Positions 1-8,535 are shown, counted from the stretch's first letter. The stretch: 64,000 bases of DNA from Streptomyces sp. MST-110588 (GCF_022695595.1 NZ_CP074380.1:124001-188000), one strand, 5' to 3'. A program made the numbers and translations. The notes: a model not told the origin generated them from the letters alone.

Positions 1-859
1 CGGCCCCGTCGCGAAGGAAGGCAAGGACGGAATCGCCCTGGCCGAGGATCGCATGCCCGGTCTCCGGCAGGAGATGGACGGTCGCGTGGGGAACGCACCG
101 GCGTACACGCCGGACGGTTTCATGGGAGTCGAACATGACATCGCGGGCCCCGACCGTGACCTGTACGGGCATGCCCAGGCCGCGCAGGGCGCTGTCGGGG
201 AACACGGGCAGCCGCTCCGTACGCGGCTTGAACCGGGTGAAGGTCAGCACCACGGAATCCAGGACGGGCCGGAACTGCTCGGCGTCCAGGCCCGTGACCA
301 GGCTCGCCGAGCGGTGTGTCCCCTGCCGTCCGGTCAGACGCAGCAGTACGGCCTTGGCCAGCCAGCCCGTCTTCTGACGGCCCAGCCCACCGGGGCACAG
401 CAGGGCCAGGCGGGTCACCCGGTCCGGCCGGCGGATCGCGTAGTCCGTCGCCACCCAGCCGCCCAGCGACATCCCGACCAACGGGGCACGCGCGATCCCG
501 AGGCCGTCCAGCACCTCGTCCAGCCACAGCGCGTGGGCCTCGGAGTCCAGGGGCGGGCGGGACGGTGCGCTCAGGCCCGGCTCGCCGATGATGTCGACGG
601 CATGGGTACGCAAATGCCGCGCCCAGGTGGTGATGTCCCCCTGCCACGCCGCCGCGTTGGCCCCCGACCCGTGCAGCAGCACTACGGGCGGCGCGTCCCG
701 GGGGCCGGAGACCAGGACGAAGGTCTCGCCCTCGCGGGTCGGCACCCGTACCTGCTCGGCGGGCACCGGCCAGGCGTCCAGCACCTCCTGGTAGCGGCGC
801 CGGATCTCGCGTGCGCCGGCCTCGGACTTGTAGATCGTGCGGATCGTGCCGGCGCTCAT
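1..859 (-). CDS. alpha/beta hydrolase, C-terminus cut by window edge
   Basis: The minus strand reads open from an ATG at 859 to the first base of the window. The product has an alpha/beta-hydrolase layout: an oxyanion-type HGSGAN loop near residue 60, a nucleophile elbow GMSLGGW near residue 120, a late acid in GARDVMF and a catalytic-type His in ETGHAI, so only a few C-terminal residues should be missing. The start ATG overlaps the stop of the upstream HTH gene (ATGA), which indicates translational coupling and a two-gene operon. The substrate cannot be told from sequence; the family covers esterases, lactonases and C-C hydrolases. The fold assignment is firm and the reaction is not. Confidence 0.85.
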   Translation of the reverse strand, partial: MSAGTIRTIYKSEAGAREIRRRYQEVLDAWPVPAEQVRVPTREGETFVLVSGPRDAPPVVLLHGSGANAAAWQGDITTWARHLRTHAVDIIGEPGLSAPSRPPLDSEAHALWLDEVLDGLGIARAPLVGMSLGGWVATDYAIRRPDRVTRLALLCPGGLGRQKTGWLAKAVLLRLTGRQGTHRSASLVTGLDAEQFRPVLDSVVLTFTRFKPRTERLPVFPDSALRGLGMPVQVTVGARDVMFDSHETVRRVRRCVPHATVHLLPETGHAILGQGDSVLAFLRDGA

Positions 860-1287
860 AAGGTGAGTACCCCCTCTATGGAGTCGAGCAGCCGGGCCGT
901 GTCGGCCAGGCCGCCCAGAACGATGATCTTCATCCGGGCTCTTTCCTTGTCGTGGACCGTCTCGATCCGCAGTCGCTGCTCCCCCGGGCGCCCGTGAGCG
1001 GCTGCGGTCATCAGGAGGGTGGTCACGCGGTCGACCGTGACGGGATCGACCGCGTCGATCTCCACGATGCTCGACACCTCGGAGTGCCGGTTCCGCGCGA
1101 CCGTCTCCCGCAAAGAGGAGGGCACCGGGCGGCCGGTGAACGCTTCCAGGTCCTCGTGCGTGATCCGGTACTGCTTGCCGATGCGCACCGCGCGCAGGCG
1201 CCCGTCACGTACGTAGTTGCGGACGGTGCGCACATGAAGGCCCAGGCGCTCGGCGACTTCATCCACGGAGTAGAGGCGGTCGTTCAT
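856..1287 (-). CDS. excisionase/MerR-like helix-turn-helix regulator
   Basis: A 143-residue protein. Residues 5-50 form a winged helix-turn-helix of the excisionase/HTH_17 type, with SVDEVAERLGLHVRTVRNYV followed by a wing ending in YRITHEDLEAF. The remaining 90 residues look like an alpha/beta domain (MKIIVLGGLADTARLLDSIE) and may bind a ligand or dimerise. The start at 1287 is chosen because the HTH begins there and a promoter lies just upstream; an upstream in-frame ATG at 1323 would run through the operator. It overlaps the downstream hydrolase by 4 bp. A 14-bp inverted repeat over its promoter suggests autoregulation of the pair. No resident phage genes are seen, so a transcriptional role is likelier than excision. 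Confidence 0.8.
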   Translation of the reverse strand: MNDRLYSVDEVAERLGLHVRTVRNYVRDGRLRAVRIGKQYRITHEDLEAFTGRPVPSSLRETVARNRHSEVSSIVEIDAVDPVTVDRVTTLLMTAAAHGRPGEQRLRIETVHDKERARMKIIVLGGLADTARLLDSIEGVLTL

Positions 1288-1294
1288 GAAACAT

Positions 1295-1323
1295 ACCCTA
1301 ACCTTCCCTATCGGGAGCCACAA
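1295..1323 (-). promoter_or_regulatory. putative promoter of the HTH-hydrolase operon
   Basis: On the minus strand TTGTGG (1323-1318) is followed after 17 bp by TAGGGT (1300-1295), a fair sigma-70-type pair. Predicted transcription would start at or next to the ATG at 1287, so the message would be leaderless or nearly so. No good Shine-Dalgarno sequence precedes that ATG, which agrees. Confidence 0.5.
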
Positions 1324-1338
1324 CAGGGAAGTTTAGGG
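1296..1338. promoter_or_regulatory. 14-bp inverted repeat, likely operator
   Basis: CCCTAACCTTCCCT (1296-1309) and AGGGAAGTTTAGGG (1325-1338) are inverted copies with one mismatch, separated by 15 bp. One arm covers the predicted -10 region of the HTH-hydrolase promoter and the other lies just upstream of the -35. The 29-bp centre-to-centre distance puts the arms near the same DNA face. The adjacent HTH protein is the natural candidate ligand. Confidence 0.55.
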
Positions 1339-1340
1339 AA

Positions 1341-1380
1341 TGATGAGGAGCAGTGAGGAATGATGAGGAGTGCTGAGGAA
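1341..1380. repeat. two tandem 20-bp repeats
   Basis: TGATGAGGAGCAGTGAGGAA and TGATGAGGAGTGCTGAGGAA follow each other directly, differing in the middle only. They sit beside the inverted repeat, between the HTH operon and the next plus-strand gene. They could be extra regulator sites or simple slippage products. Confidence 0.6.
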
Positions 1381-1447
1381 CGCAGGGGTACCGAGCGGAG
1401 CAGCGCGAAGTGACCGGCATAGGGTGGGCGCAGGACCGACCCAGGAG

Positions 1448-2808
1448 GTGGATGGCCTGACCGAGACGGCTGAAGCACTGCTGACCGCGTACGAGAACCA
1501 GGTGCGGGGCGTGGTGCCGCGGCACCGGCCCTGGGGTGCGGTGGTCGAGCGGGACGGCCCCCTGCTGCGTACCCACTACGGCACCCATGGTTCCGTCGAC
1601 CACGCCGCTGCCACCACGGCCACCACGGCCACCGCCGCCCTGTGGGACGACCTGCCGGGACTGATCGGCCGGCAGCAGGAAGTCTTCGCCGCGCGCCGCG
1701 AACCGGTCGAGTGGAAGGTCCATTCCCACGACACACCGCAGCTCGCGGCCTCGTTGCGCGAGACGGGGTTCACCCCGGGGCCCGAGCGCGCGCTCCTGGT
1801 GGCCGGCATCGCCGATACCGCCGATGCCTGGTCACCCGGGGCCTTGCCCCCGGGCACCCGCATACAGGGGTGGCCCGACGGCGAGCCGAGACAAGGGTGC
1901 GTACGCCGCATGGCCGCGAACGCACCGGAGCAGCGCAGACCGCTCGCGGAGATGGAGGCCGACGGAACGGGCCGGATCACCGGATCGGAGATGACCGTCC
2001 TCGCGCTGGAGCACGAAGGACGGGTCCTGGACGCGCTGTGGGCCGAGCGGCTGGGCGGCACCGGCTTCGCGGCGATCGGCGGGATGACCGGCCCGCGCCC
2101 GGAACTGCTGCACGCCACGGCCGCCTGGGCCTCTTGGCGCCTGCCGCGGGTCGCACCCGCGGCAGGCGCGCCGCGTCACCTCCTCGCCGAGGCGCCCTCG
2201 CCTGGACATCCGCCTACGTGGCGGCGGGGTTCAAGGAGATCGCCCGGGTCCGTACGTACCGCTGGGCGCCGCCCGGCGAGCCGGCCGCGGACCGTCCGGC
2301 ACGACAGCTTCTGTCCGGCTCCGAACACGACGCGATCTGGAAGCGGTTCGAGTCACGCTTCGAGGTGACGTATGAGACGGCCCACCGGGGAATCGCCGAG
2401 CCCGCGGCCTCGGCCACCTGGCACCTGGCAGCCGTCGACCGACCGGATGATCCGCTGCTGGCCGAGGTGGAGGCGGTCATCGCACGCGGACTGCGGGCCG
2501 CGGCCCGTACCGGCGACCGTCTCTACCGCCTCAAGTGGTACGTCAGCGGCTCCCGGATCGACCCGGCCCGCGTCGGCGGCCCGGGACAGCCCGCCTGGTC
2601 GAGCTATGCCTACCTCGTCGACGAGAACGTGGTCCAGGTGACCGAGGACCTCCGTATGGGCACGTTCGGCAACTGGCAGGAGGCTTCCCTGTGCGTCTTC
2701 GGTGCGGAACTCCTCGCCGAGGTGGATGAGGACCTCACGGATCTGCTCGGCACCGTGCTGCGACGCGGCGGGCGCCCGGCCGGCAACGTCTGGAGCTTCG
2801 GTCCCTGA
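1448..2808 (+). CDS. GNAT acetyltransferase fused to a DUF2716 domain (frameshifted)
   Basis: One gene read in two frames. The first part (to about 2191) is GNAT-like, with a long N-terminal helix region and a segment MTVLALEHEGRVLDALWAER typical of the acetyl-CoA fold. The second part, from about 2194, continues as a helix then a DUF2716 domain (EDLRMGTFGNWQEASLCVFG). Adding one base at 2192-2194 restores a 453-residue protein, reading E-A-A-L-A-W across the join. Coding quality is high on both sides, so this is probably a sequence error. The start is uncertain: GTG 1448 lies inside the GGAGG motif, while a CTG at 1457 is correctly spaced from it. Acetyl acceptor unknown. Confidence 0.65.
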
Positions 2809-2820
2809 CGCCGGCCCACA

Positions 2821-2847
2821 CTAGACGCTCATTCTTAGCGTTAAGCT
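2821..2847. promoter_or_regulatory. operator-like element of the TetR gene
   Basis: The 11-mer GCTCATTCTTA (2827-2837) lies 16 bp upstream of the TetR ATG and is repeated exactly at 5146-5156, in front of the amidase operon. Here it is nested in ACGCT-N7-AGCGT. A -10-like TAAGCT at 2842-2847 would give a near-leaderless transcript. Binding by the adjacent TetR protein is inferred. Confidence 0.5.
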
Positions 2848-2853
2848 GGCTGT

Positions 2854-3429
2854 ATGAGTGCGAAACCGGCGGCAACGCGTCCAGGGGGCCGCAGCGCCCG
2901 GGTCCAGCAGTCCGTGCACGAGGCCGTTCGCGCACTCGTCGAGGAACGTGGCCGCGAGGGGCTGACGGTCCCCGTGGTCGCCGCACGCGCCGGCGTGACA
3001 CCGTCCACCATCTACCGCCGCTGGGGCGACCTCCAGGAGCTGCTGGCCGATGTCGCGGTCCAGCGGCTGCGTCCGGACACGGCCCCGGAGGACCGCGGCT
3101 CGCTACGGGACGATCTCGACGCCTGGGCCGAGCAGTTCCTGGACGAGATGTCCTCCCCGCCAGGACGCGCGTACATCCGGGACGCCCTCAGCGGCGACCC
3201 CGAAGGACGCAACGCCGGCCGCTGCTCCGCGTACGCCGCCGAGCAGCTCGGCGTGATCCTGGAGCGGGCCACGGAGCGCGGCGAGCAGGCACCCGGTCTG
3301 GAGGCCGCGATGGACCAGGTGGTGGCGCCCATGGTGTACCGCATCCTGTTCCGCCCCGGCCCGCTGACGGCCGACTACGCGCGTTCCCTGGTCGACACCC
3401 TGCTCGCGCGGTCGGCACCGACGGCCTGA
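2854..3429 (+). CDS. TetR/AcrR family regulator
   Basis: A 191-residue TetR-family repressor. The N-terminal helix-turn-helix occupies about residues 15-65 (LTVPVVAARAGVTPSTIYRR), followed by an all-helical ligand and dimer domain of the TetR_C type containing RAYIRDALSGDPEG and a C-terminal MVYRILFRPGPLT motif. It is convergent with the amidase gene, overlapping its 3' end by 55 bp. The same 11-bp element precedes both this gene and the amidase operon, so it probably represses itself and the amidase pair. The inducer may be an amide related to the amidase substrate, which is inference. Confidence 0.9.
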   Translation: MSAKPAATRPGGRSARVQQSVHEAVRALVEERGREGLTVPVVAARAGVTPSTIYRRWGDLQELLADVAVQRLRPDTAPEDRGSLRDDLDAWAEQFLDEMSSPPGRAYIRDALSGDPEGRNAGRCSAYAAEQLGVILERATERGEQAPGLEAAMDQVVAPMVYRILFRPGPLTADYARSLVDTLLARSAPTA

Positions 3430-4901
3430 GAGGACGCAGCACCCGAAGGCTGCCCGCAGCGGCGGACACCCGGCCCGGCAGCTCCGGCCACAGAACCGCG
3501 ACTCCTCTCGACGGGCGCGAGTTCCGCTGTCCGCCGGTGAGCGCTCTCATACGCACCGCCGGTCTGGATGAGCAGTGCCTCGCTGAACGGCGCGCCGATG
3601 AGCTGCATGCCGATGGGCAGTCCCGCGCTGTCCCGCCCCACCGGCACCGACAGCGAGGGCAGCCCGGTCAGGTTGGCCGGCGCCGAGAGACGTACGTAGC
3701 TGTCGGAGACCTCTTCCCGGCTGCCGTCGGGCCAGCGCAGGGCCGGCAGACCGGCGGGCGCGGCGGTGGAGGTGACGGTGGGGCCGGCGATGACATCGAC
3801 GTGCTCGAACAGTTCCAGCCAGGACCGGCGCATCAGCGTACGGGTGCGCTGAGCCTTGATGTAGTCGGTCGCGGGGAGGAATTCGCCCGCTTCCAGGAGG
3901 AGACGTACGTCGTCGGAGTAGAGGCCGGGAGCGGTGCGGAGGGTGTGCTGGTGGTAAGCGGTGGCCTCCGGCACCATCAGCCCCCACTGCGCGGCGCGCA
4001 CGTACTGTGTCATGGGGATCTCGACCGGTACGGGGACGGCGCCCAGCGCGACGAGGGCGTCGACGGCGGCACGGACCGCGCTCTCGACCTCGGGCCGTAC
4101 CCGGTCGAAGTAGTAGTTGACGGGCACCCCGATGCGCAGTCCCCTCAGTTCGCGGCCGAGCCGGCGCCCGTAGTCCTCGCGCGGCCGGTCCAGGCCGGCG
4201 TCGTCACGCGGATCGCGTCCGGCGAGGGCGTTGAGGACCAGGGCGGCGTCGGGCACGGTGCGGGTGATCGGACCCACGTGGTCCAGCGACCACGACAGGG
4301 AGACGACCCCGTGCCGGGGCACCAGGCCGTACGTCGGCTTGAGGCCGACCACGCCCGTCAGCGCGGCAGGGATCCGTATGGAACCACCGGTGTCGGTCCC
4401 CAGGGCGAACGTCGCGGCGCCCGAGGCCACCGCGGCGGCCGATCCGCCGCTGGAGCCGCCGGGGGTCCGGCCGGTGTCCCAGGGGTTGCGGGTCTGCGGA
4501 GTAGTGGTGCCGTAGGCGAATTCATGGGTGTGCGTCTTGCCGACGAGTACGGCGCCGGCGGCCCGCAGCCGGGCGGTGACGGCGGCGTCCTGCCGGGCCA
4601 CGTGATCGGCGCGGAGCAGTGAACTGGCGGTGGTGGGAACGCCGGCCGCGTCGATGAGGTCCTTGAGCGCCATCGGGATGCCGTGCAGGGGGCCGCGATG
4701 ACGGCCCGCGGCGATCTCCTCCTCGGCCTCGACTGCGTCGGCCGTCGCCTTCTCACCGGTGACCGTCACGTAGGCGGAGACCACCGGATCGACGGTTTCG
4801 ATCCGCTCCAGGACCGAGGCGGTGAGTTCGACGGGAGAGAGCGTACGGTCGGCGACGGCTTCGGCGGCCTGGCTCAGGGTGAGTTCGTACGGGTGCGTCA
4901 T
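3375..4901 (-). CDS. amidase-signature hydrolase (AtzE/GatA-like)
   Basis: A 508-residue amidase-signature enzyme that hydrolyses an amide. The Ser-cisSer-Lys triad is visible: Lys80 in MALKDL, cis-Ser150 in PGGSSGGS and nucleophile Ser174 in DTGGSIRIP. The family body ends near residue 460 (YESAHRRTAELAP); the last 45 residues have poor codon bias and run antisense into the TetR gene, so the true stop may be earlier with an undetected frameshift. It lies 30 bp downstream of a small GatC/AtzG-like gene, the usual arrangement for an amidase that needs a small partner subunit. Substrate not predictable. Confidence 0.9.
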   Translation of the reverse strand: MTHPYELTLSQAAEAVADRTLSPVELTASVLERIETVDPVVSAYVTVTGEKATADAVEAEEEIAAGRHRGPLHGIPMALKDLIDAAGVPTTASSLLRADHVARQDAAVTARLRAAGAVLVGKTHTHEFAYGTTTPQTRNPWDTGRTPGGSSGGSAAAVASGAATFALGTDTGGSIRIPAALTGVVGLKPTYGLVPRHGVVSLSWSLDHVGPITRTVPDAALVLNALAGRDPRDDAGLDRPREDYGRRLGRELRGLRIGVPVNYYFDRVRPEVESAVRAAVDALVALGAVPVPVEIPMTQYVRAAQWGLMVPEATAYHQHTLRTAPGLYSDDVRLLLEAGEFLPATDYIKAQRTRTLMRRSWLELFEHVDVIAGPTVTSTAAPAGLPALRWPDGSREEVSDSYVRLSAPANLTGLPSLSVPVGRDSAGLPIGMQLIGAPFSEALLIQTGGAYESAHRRTAELAPVERSRGSVAGAAGPGVRRCGQPSGAASSQAVGADRASRVSTRERA

Positions 4902-4931
4902 GGCGGTCTCCTCGCGGGTTCCTGGTGGGAT

Positions 4932-5117
4932 CTAGCCGGCGACGAACGTCGGGGCAGGGGCCGTTTCGCCGAAGTGGATGTCGTGCAGAGCGCCGATGAC
5001 GCCGTGGATCGCGTTCACGGTGGCGGCGACCTCCGGAAGGCGCGATGCGCACAGCGGGAGCCCCACACGGTGGGCGAGCTTCGCCATGTCCTCGGGCGTC
5101 AGGTCGGTGGTGCTCAT
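4932..5117 (-). CDS. small GatC/AtzG-like (DUF4089-type) amidase partner
   Basis: A 61-residue protein of two predicted helices, the second centred on EVAATVNAIHGVIGALHDI, ending in an extended tail ETAPAPTFVAG. That layout matches GatC-like AtzG/DUF4089 proteins, which wrap an amidase-signature partner and stabilise it. It is the first gene of the operon with the amidase just downstream. The ATG at 5117 follows a GGGAG motif. The assignment rests on length, tail motif and context rather than strong residue identity. Confidence 0.6.
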   Translation of the reverse strand: MSTTDLTPEDMAKLAHRVGLPLCASRLPEVAATVNAIHGVIGALHDIHFGETAPAPTFVAG

Positions 5118-5138
5118 GAGAGGTTCTCCCTCACTCCT

Positions 5139-5165
5139 CGCTAAAGCTCATTCTTATCTTTAGCG
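5139..5165. promoter_or_regulatory. inverted-repeat operator of the amidase operon
   Basis: CGCTAAAG (5139-5146) and CTTTAGCG (5158-5165) form a perfect 8-bp inverted repeat around an 11-bp centre. The centre holds most of the 11-mer shared with the TetR promoter (GCTCATTCTTA, 5146-5156). It sits 22 bp upstream of the AtzG-like ATG, suitable for TetR repression. Confidence 0.6.
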
Positions 5166-5342
5166 ACGCTACCACGACTAAACGCAAAGTATTTGCTTTT
5201 TCGTTCGGTGTCTGGTGTGGTGGGGAACCTGGCCAGGAGCCGCGTTCCGGGCGCCCGGCCGCTCCCTCACGTGTCCGTCCCGCCGCCCCCCACGCATCCA
5301 CCCCACCGCTCCCTCCCGCACCCACCCCCGAGGAGTGTTCCC

Positions 5343-6276
5343 GTGTCGTCCCGTTGGCAGATCGGCCGTATCACCGTCCACCGCATCGACGAGATCGCCC
5401 TCCCCCGGCCACCGGCCGCTGGCTGCTGCCGGGAGCGACACCCGAGGTGGTCGCCCGCTCCGGCTGGCTCAAGCCGTCCTTCGCCGACGCCGAGGACGGG
5501 CTGCGCCTGGCCGTGCACAGCTTCGCCCTGGAGATCGACGGGCTGCGCGTCCTGGTCGACACCGGCATCGGCAACGGGAAGACCCGGGCCAACCCGGCCT
5601 GGAACAACCTCGACACCGACTACCTCAAGCGGCTGACCGCGGCCGGCTTCGCGCCCGGAACCGTCGACCGCGTGATCCTCACCCACCTCCACGCCGACCA
5701 CGTGGGATGGAACACCCGCCTGGGCCCGGACGGTTGCTGGCGGCCGACCTTCCCCCACGCCCGCTACCTGACGGCCCGCAGGGAAGCCGACTACTGGGCC
5801 GGGGCCGACATGGAGGAGAGCCGCCGCCAGATGCTGCGCGACTCGGTCGACCCGGTACGCGACCACGGCCTGCTGGACCTGGTCGACGTGGCCGAAGGCG
5901 GTACGGAGATCCTGCCGGGACTCACCCTGCTCCCCGCCCCGGCCACACACCCGGTCAGGTCGCCGTCGCGCTGCACAGCGACGGACAGTCCGCACTGATC
6001 ACCGGGGACTGCGTCCACCATCCGGTCCAGCTCGCCCGGCCCGGCCTGTGCAGTTGCGCCGACGTCGACCCGGCCGCCGCCGTACGCACCCGCACCCGTC
6101 TGCTGAACCGGCTCGCGGACACCGACACCCTGCTGCTCGGCAGCCACTTCCCGGCACCGACGGCGGGACGGGTACGGCGCGACGGTGCCGGTACCGGTGC
6201 CGGTACCGGAATCGGCACCAGCACCGGCTTCCGCCTGGAGACGGAAGGTCTTCCGTCAGCCGTGGCAGACCAGTGA
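5343..6276 (+). CDS. metallo-beta-lactamase-fold hydrolase (two frameshifts)
   Basis: The gene starts at GTG 5343 behind GAGGAG and reads in three frames. One missing base in the C run 5402-5406 and one at 5937-5942 restore a continuous 311-residue protein. It carries the metal motif HLHADHVGW, an upstream VDTGIGNGK strand and a later TGDCVHHP metal Asp, followed by GSHFPAP. This is the MBL fold of lactonase-like or phosphorylcholine-esterase-like enzymes, probably with two zinc ions. The substrate is unknown. Its last 21 bp overlap the convergent peptidase gene. Both shifts fall in C/G runs, so sequencing error is likelier than decay. Confidence 0.75.
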
Positions 6277-7860
6277 CGCGGGCATCCGGCCCGTGATCAG
6301 GTACCCGGTCTCCCGCTCCCGCGCGCAGCCGGAGTTGTAGTAGGAGACATGGCCGTTGACCTCGGTGACCAGCAGCCGGCTGCCGGCGATCTGCTGGTGG
6401 AGACGGCGGGCGCCGGGCAGCGGCGTGGCCGGGTCGTGGGTGTTGGCGGCGATCAGGACGGGCGGCGCACCGCGTACGGTGGTCGGCTGCCAGGGATTGA
6501 CCGGCTTGACGGGCCAGTTGGCGCAGGAGGCCGACATGACCCAGCCCTCGACGGCCGCACCGGTGCGCGGGGCGACCTTGCGGGCCTGGCGCAGGCGGGC
6601 CGCCGCATCCGCATAACCGGTGAACTGCGGCGGAAAGTCCAGGCAGGAGATGACGGCGTACGGGCTGTCCTGGCTGCCGAGGTAACTTCCCCCCTTGACG
6701 AGGCCGGAGACGTCAGCACTCCGGTCCGCGGCGGCCAGCCGCTGGGCCAGCTCGACCCAGGCGTTCGCGCCCACGCTCTCCTCCACCAGGCGGACCCTCA
6801 GGAGTTGCACCGGCAGCGCCATACGGATCCAGTCGCCGTTGACGGTGACGCCCTGGTGGCCGGGCACCGGGATGGGGGCACGATCGGCACGTGCCACGAC
6901 CCGGTCGTACACCGCGCCCACGTTCTCCCCGTGCAGGGCGCAGGCGGTGTCCTTCTCGCACCACGCGGCGAAGCGGTTGAACTCGCCCTCCATGGCGGCG
7001 GCTTCCTCGCGCATGAAGCGGGCGGGCCCCGAGGCGTGGTCGACCGGGCCGTCCAGCACCATGGCCCGGACCCGGCGCGGGAACAACTGCGCGTACGTGG
7101 CCCCCAGGTAGGACCCGTAGGACATGCCGAGGTAGTTCCAGCGCTGCTCACCCAGCGCGGCCCGGAACGCGTCCATGTCGCGGGCGGCCGAGACGGTGTC
7201 CACGTGCCGCACCAGGTCCCCGTGCCGGGCCAGGCACCGCTCACCGCGCGCCTTCCCGGACCGCTTCATCTCCTCGTACTCCCGCGGGTTCTTGGGGAAG
7301 ACCACCTGGCCGGGGTCGAGTACCGCGCCGCAGTCCAGGCCCTGGCTGCCGCCCGTACCGCGCGGGTCGAGGCTGACGATGTCGAAGCGTTCGCGCAGCG
7401 GTCCCCGGAACAACTGGTCCGCGTATCCGTACGAGAGCACGGTCGCCCCCTGCCCGCCCGGCCCACCGGGGTTGAACATCAGCGCGCCCACCCGGTGCGC
7501 CTGGTCGCGTGCCGGGACCCGGGCGACCTTGATGCCGATCTTCTTCCCCGCGGGCTTCTTCCAGTCCAGCGGTACGCGCATGGTGCCGCACTGCACGGCC
7601 GATCCCTGGGCGCACGGCTGCCACGCCACCGAGGGGGTGGGCGACGCCGAAGAGGCGGGAGGGGTCGAAGGCGTCGGGGACGCCGGGGACGTCAGGGGGC
7701 CGGTCGCGGAAGGTAAGGGGGCGGCGTGGGCGGCGGCAGGAGTGAGCGTTGCCGTCAGCACTGTCGTCAGGGCACTCAGCGCGGTACGGCGCCGCGCAGT
7801 ACGACGCCGTGCGGTACGTGCCCCGTACCGGTTGCCGCCCCGGTTCTCAACGTGTCTCAT
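6256..7860 (-). CDS. secreted TAP-like tripeptidyl aminopeptidase (S33 alpha/beta hydrolase)
   Basis: A 534-residue exported hydrolase. The N-terminus has twin Arg-rich blocks, a hydrophobic core and an AHA-A cleavage site near residue 46, then a Ser/Pro/Thr linker. The catalytic domain shows FNPGGPGGQG (oxyanion loop), the nucleophile elbow GMSYGSYLG, the acid in NTHDPATPL and the His in EVNGHVSYY; the end matches the TAP C-terminal domain with paired Cys. Related Streptomyces enzymes remove N-terminal tripeptides outside the cell. It is a single-gene unit, convergent with the MBL gene. Confidence 0.9.
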   Translation of the reverse strand: MRHVENRGGNRYGARTARRRTARRRTALSALTTVLTATLTPAAAHAAPLPSATGPLTSPASPTPSTPPASSASPTPSVAWQPCAQGSAVQCGTMRVPLDWKKPAGKKIGIKVARVPARDQAHRVGALMFNPGGPGGQGATVLSYGYADQLFRGPLRERFDIVSLDPRGTGGSQGLDCGAVLDPGQVVFPKNPREYEEMKRSGKARGERCLARHGDLVRHVDTVSAARDMDAFRAALGEQRWNYLGMSYGSYLGATYAQLFPRRVRAMVLDGPVDHASGPARFMREEAAAMEGEFNRFAAWCEKDTACALHGENVGAVYDRVVARADRAPIPVPGHQGVTVNGDWIRMALPVQLLRVRLVEESVGANAWVELAQRLAAADRSADVSGLVKGGSYLGSQDSPYAVISCLDFPPQFTGYADAAARLRQARKVAPRTGAAVEGWVMSASCANWPVKPVNPWQPTTVRGAPPVLIAANTHDPATPLPGARRLHQQIAGSRLLVTEVNGHVSYYNSGCARERETGYLITGRMPASLVCHG

Positions 7861-8204
7861 ACGCCCATCTCACCCCCACGACGATCATGACGGCAACCCG
7901 GCCCCCTCACCACCGTCCGCCTTACCGTCCGCCCGAGAACGCGCCGGCCCGTGTGGCACAGACGTATCCGGGTACGCCTCATTGGGCCCGGCACGCCACT
8001 CCCCCACCGTGGCCCAATGACCGCGCAGCATCGGCACGTTGGGCCCGCGACCTGCCCTACGGGGGGCGCTCCCCGGTCCCTGGTGCAGTGCGCTGCACCG
8101 TCGATCGGGTGGAGCACCCCATCGTTCCACCACCGCGGCGGATGAGATTGTTGATCTCCGCGGCAACCGCGAATGTACTGCACGATTTCTCGGAAGGACC
8201 CCTC

Positions 8205-8369
8205 ATGAAGGCTCTGCTCTGGTTCCTGCTCATCGTGGGCATAGCGGCCAATGTCGCCGCCAGCTTGGCCTTCGACGGCGGGAAACAGGCCGTCGTCAGC
8301 GTCGGCACCGGCATCGTCGTCATCGGCGCGGGCGTGGGCCTGTACCTGACCCGGACCAACCGTTCGTAA
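8205..8369 (+). CDS. small membrane protein (54 aa)
   Basis: The ATG at 8205 follows GGAAGGA with correct spacing. The product has two hydrophobic helices, ALLWFLLIVGIAANVAAS and VVSVGTGIVVIGAGVGLYL, separated by a short loop FDGGKQ and ending in RTNRS. It resembles the short two-helix membrane proteins common in Streptomyces, for which no function is established. Codon bias is strong throughout. The upstream region from 7861 holds no other gene. Confidence 0.75.
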   Translation: MKALLWFLLIVGIAANVAASLAFDGGKQAVVSVGTGIVVIGAGVGLYLTRTNRS

Positions 8370-8490
8370 AGCCCGGTCACCTCTGATCTCGCGGCAGTCA
8401 CGGACACCTTCGGGCCGCCCGCCGCCACGCCGACCACGCTCACCGGCGGATGCCGCCCTCCAAGGACGCCACAGAACACCAGTCCCCCCT

Positions 8491-8535
8491 ATTGACCATA
8501 CAGTCAACGACCACTACGTTGACCGTATGGTCAAT
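8491..8535. promoter_or_regulatory. promoter with 19-bp inverted repeat overlapping the start codon
   Basis: ATTGACCATACAGTCAACG (8491-8509) and CGTTGACCGTATGGTCAAT (8517-8535) are inverted copies with one mismatch and a 7-bp spacer. Each arm is itself a TTGAC-N6-GTCAA palindrome. The same DNA gives -35 TTGACC (8492-8497), 17 bp, and -10 TACGTT (8515-8520), predicting a transcript that begins at or beside the ATG at 8527. A repressor here would block both polymerase and the leaderless start. The coupled TetR gene is the likely ligand. Confidence 0.75.

Noticed and set aside
856..1338. Phage integration module suggested by an excisionase-like HTH
   Set aside because: No integrase, att repeat or phage gene; the protein is coupled with a hydrolase and has its own operator.
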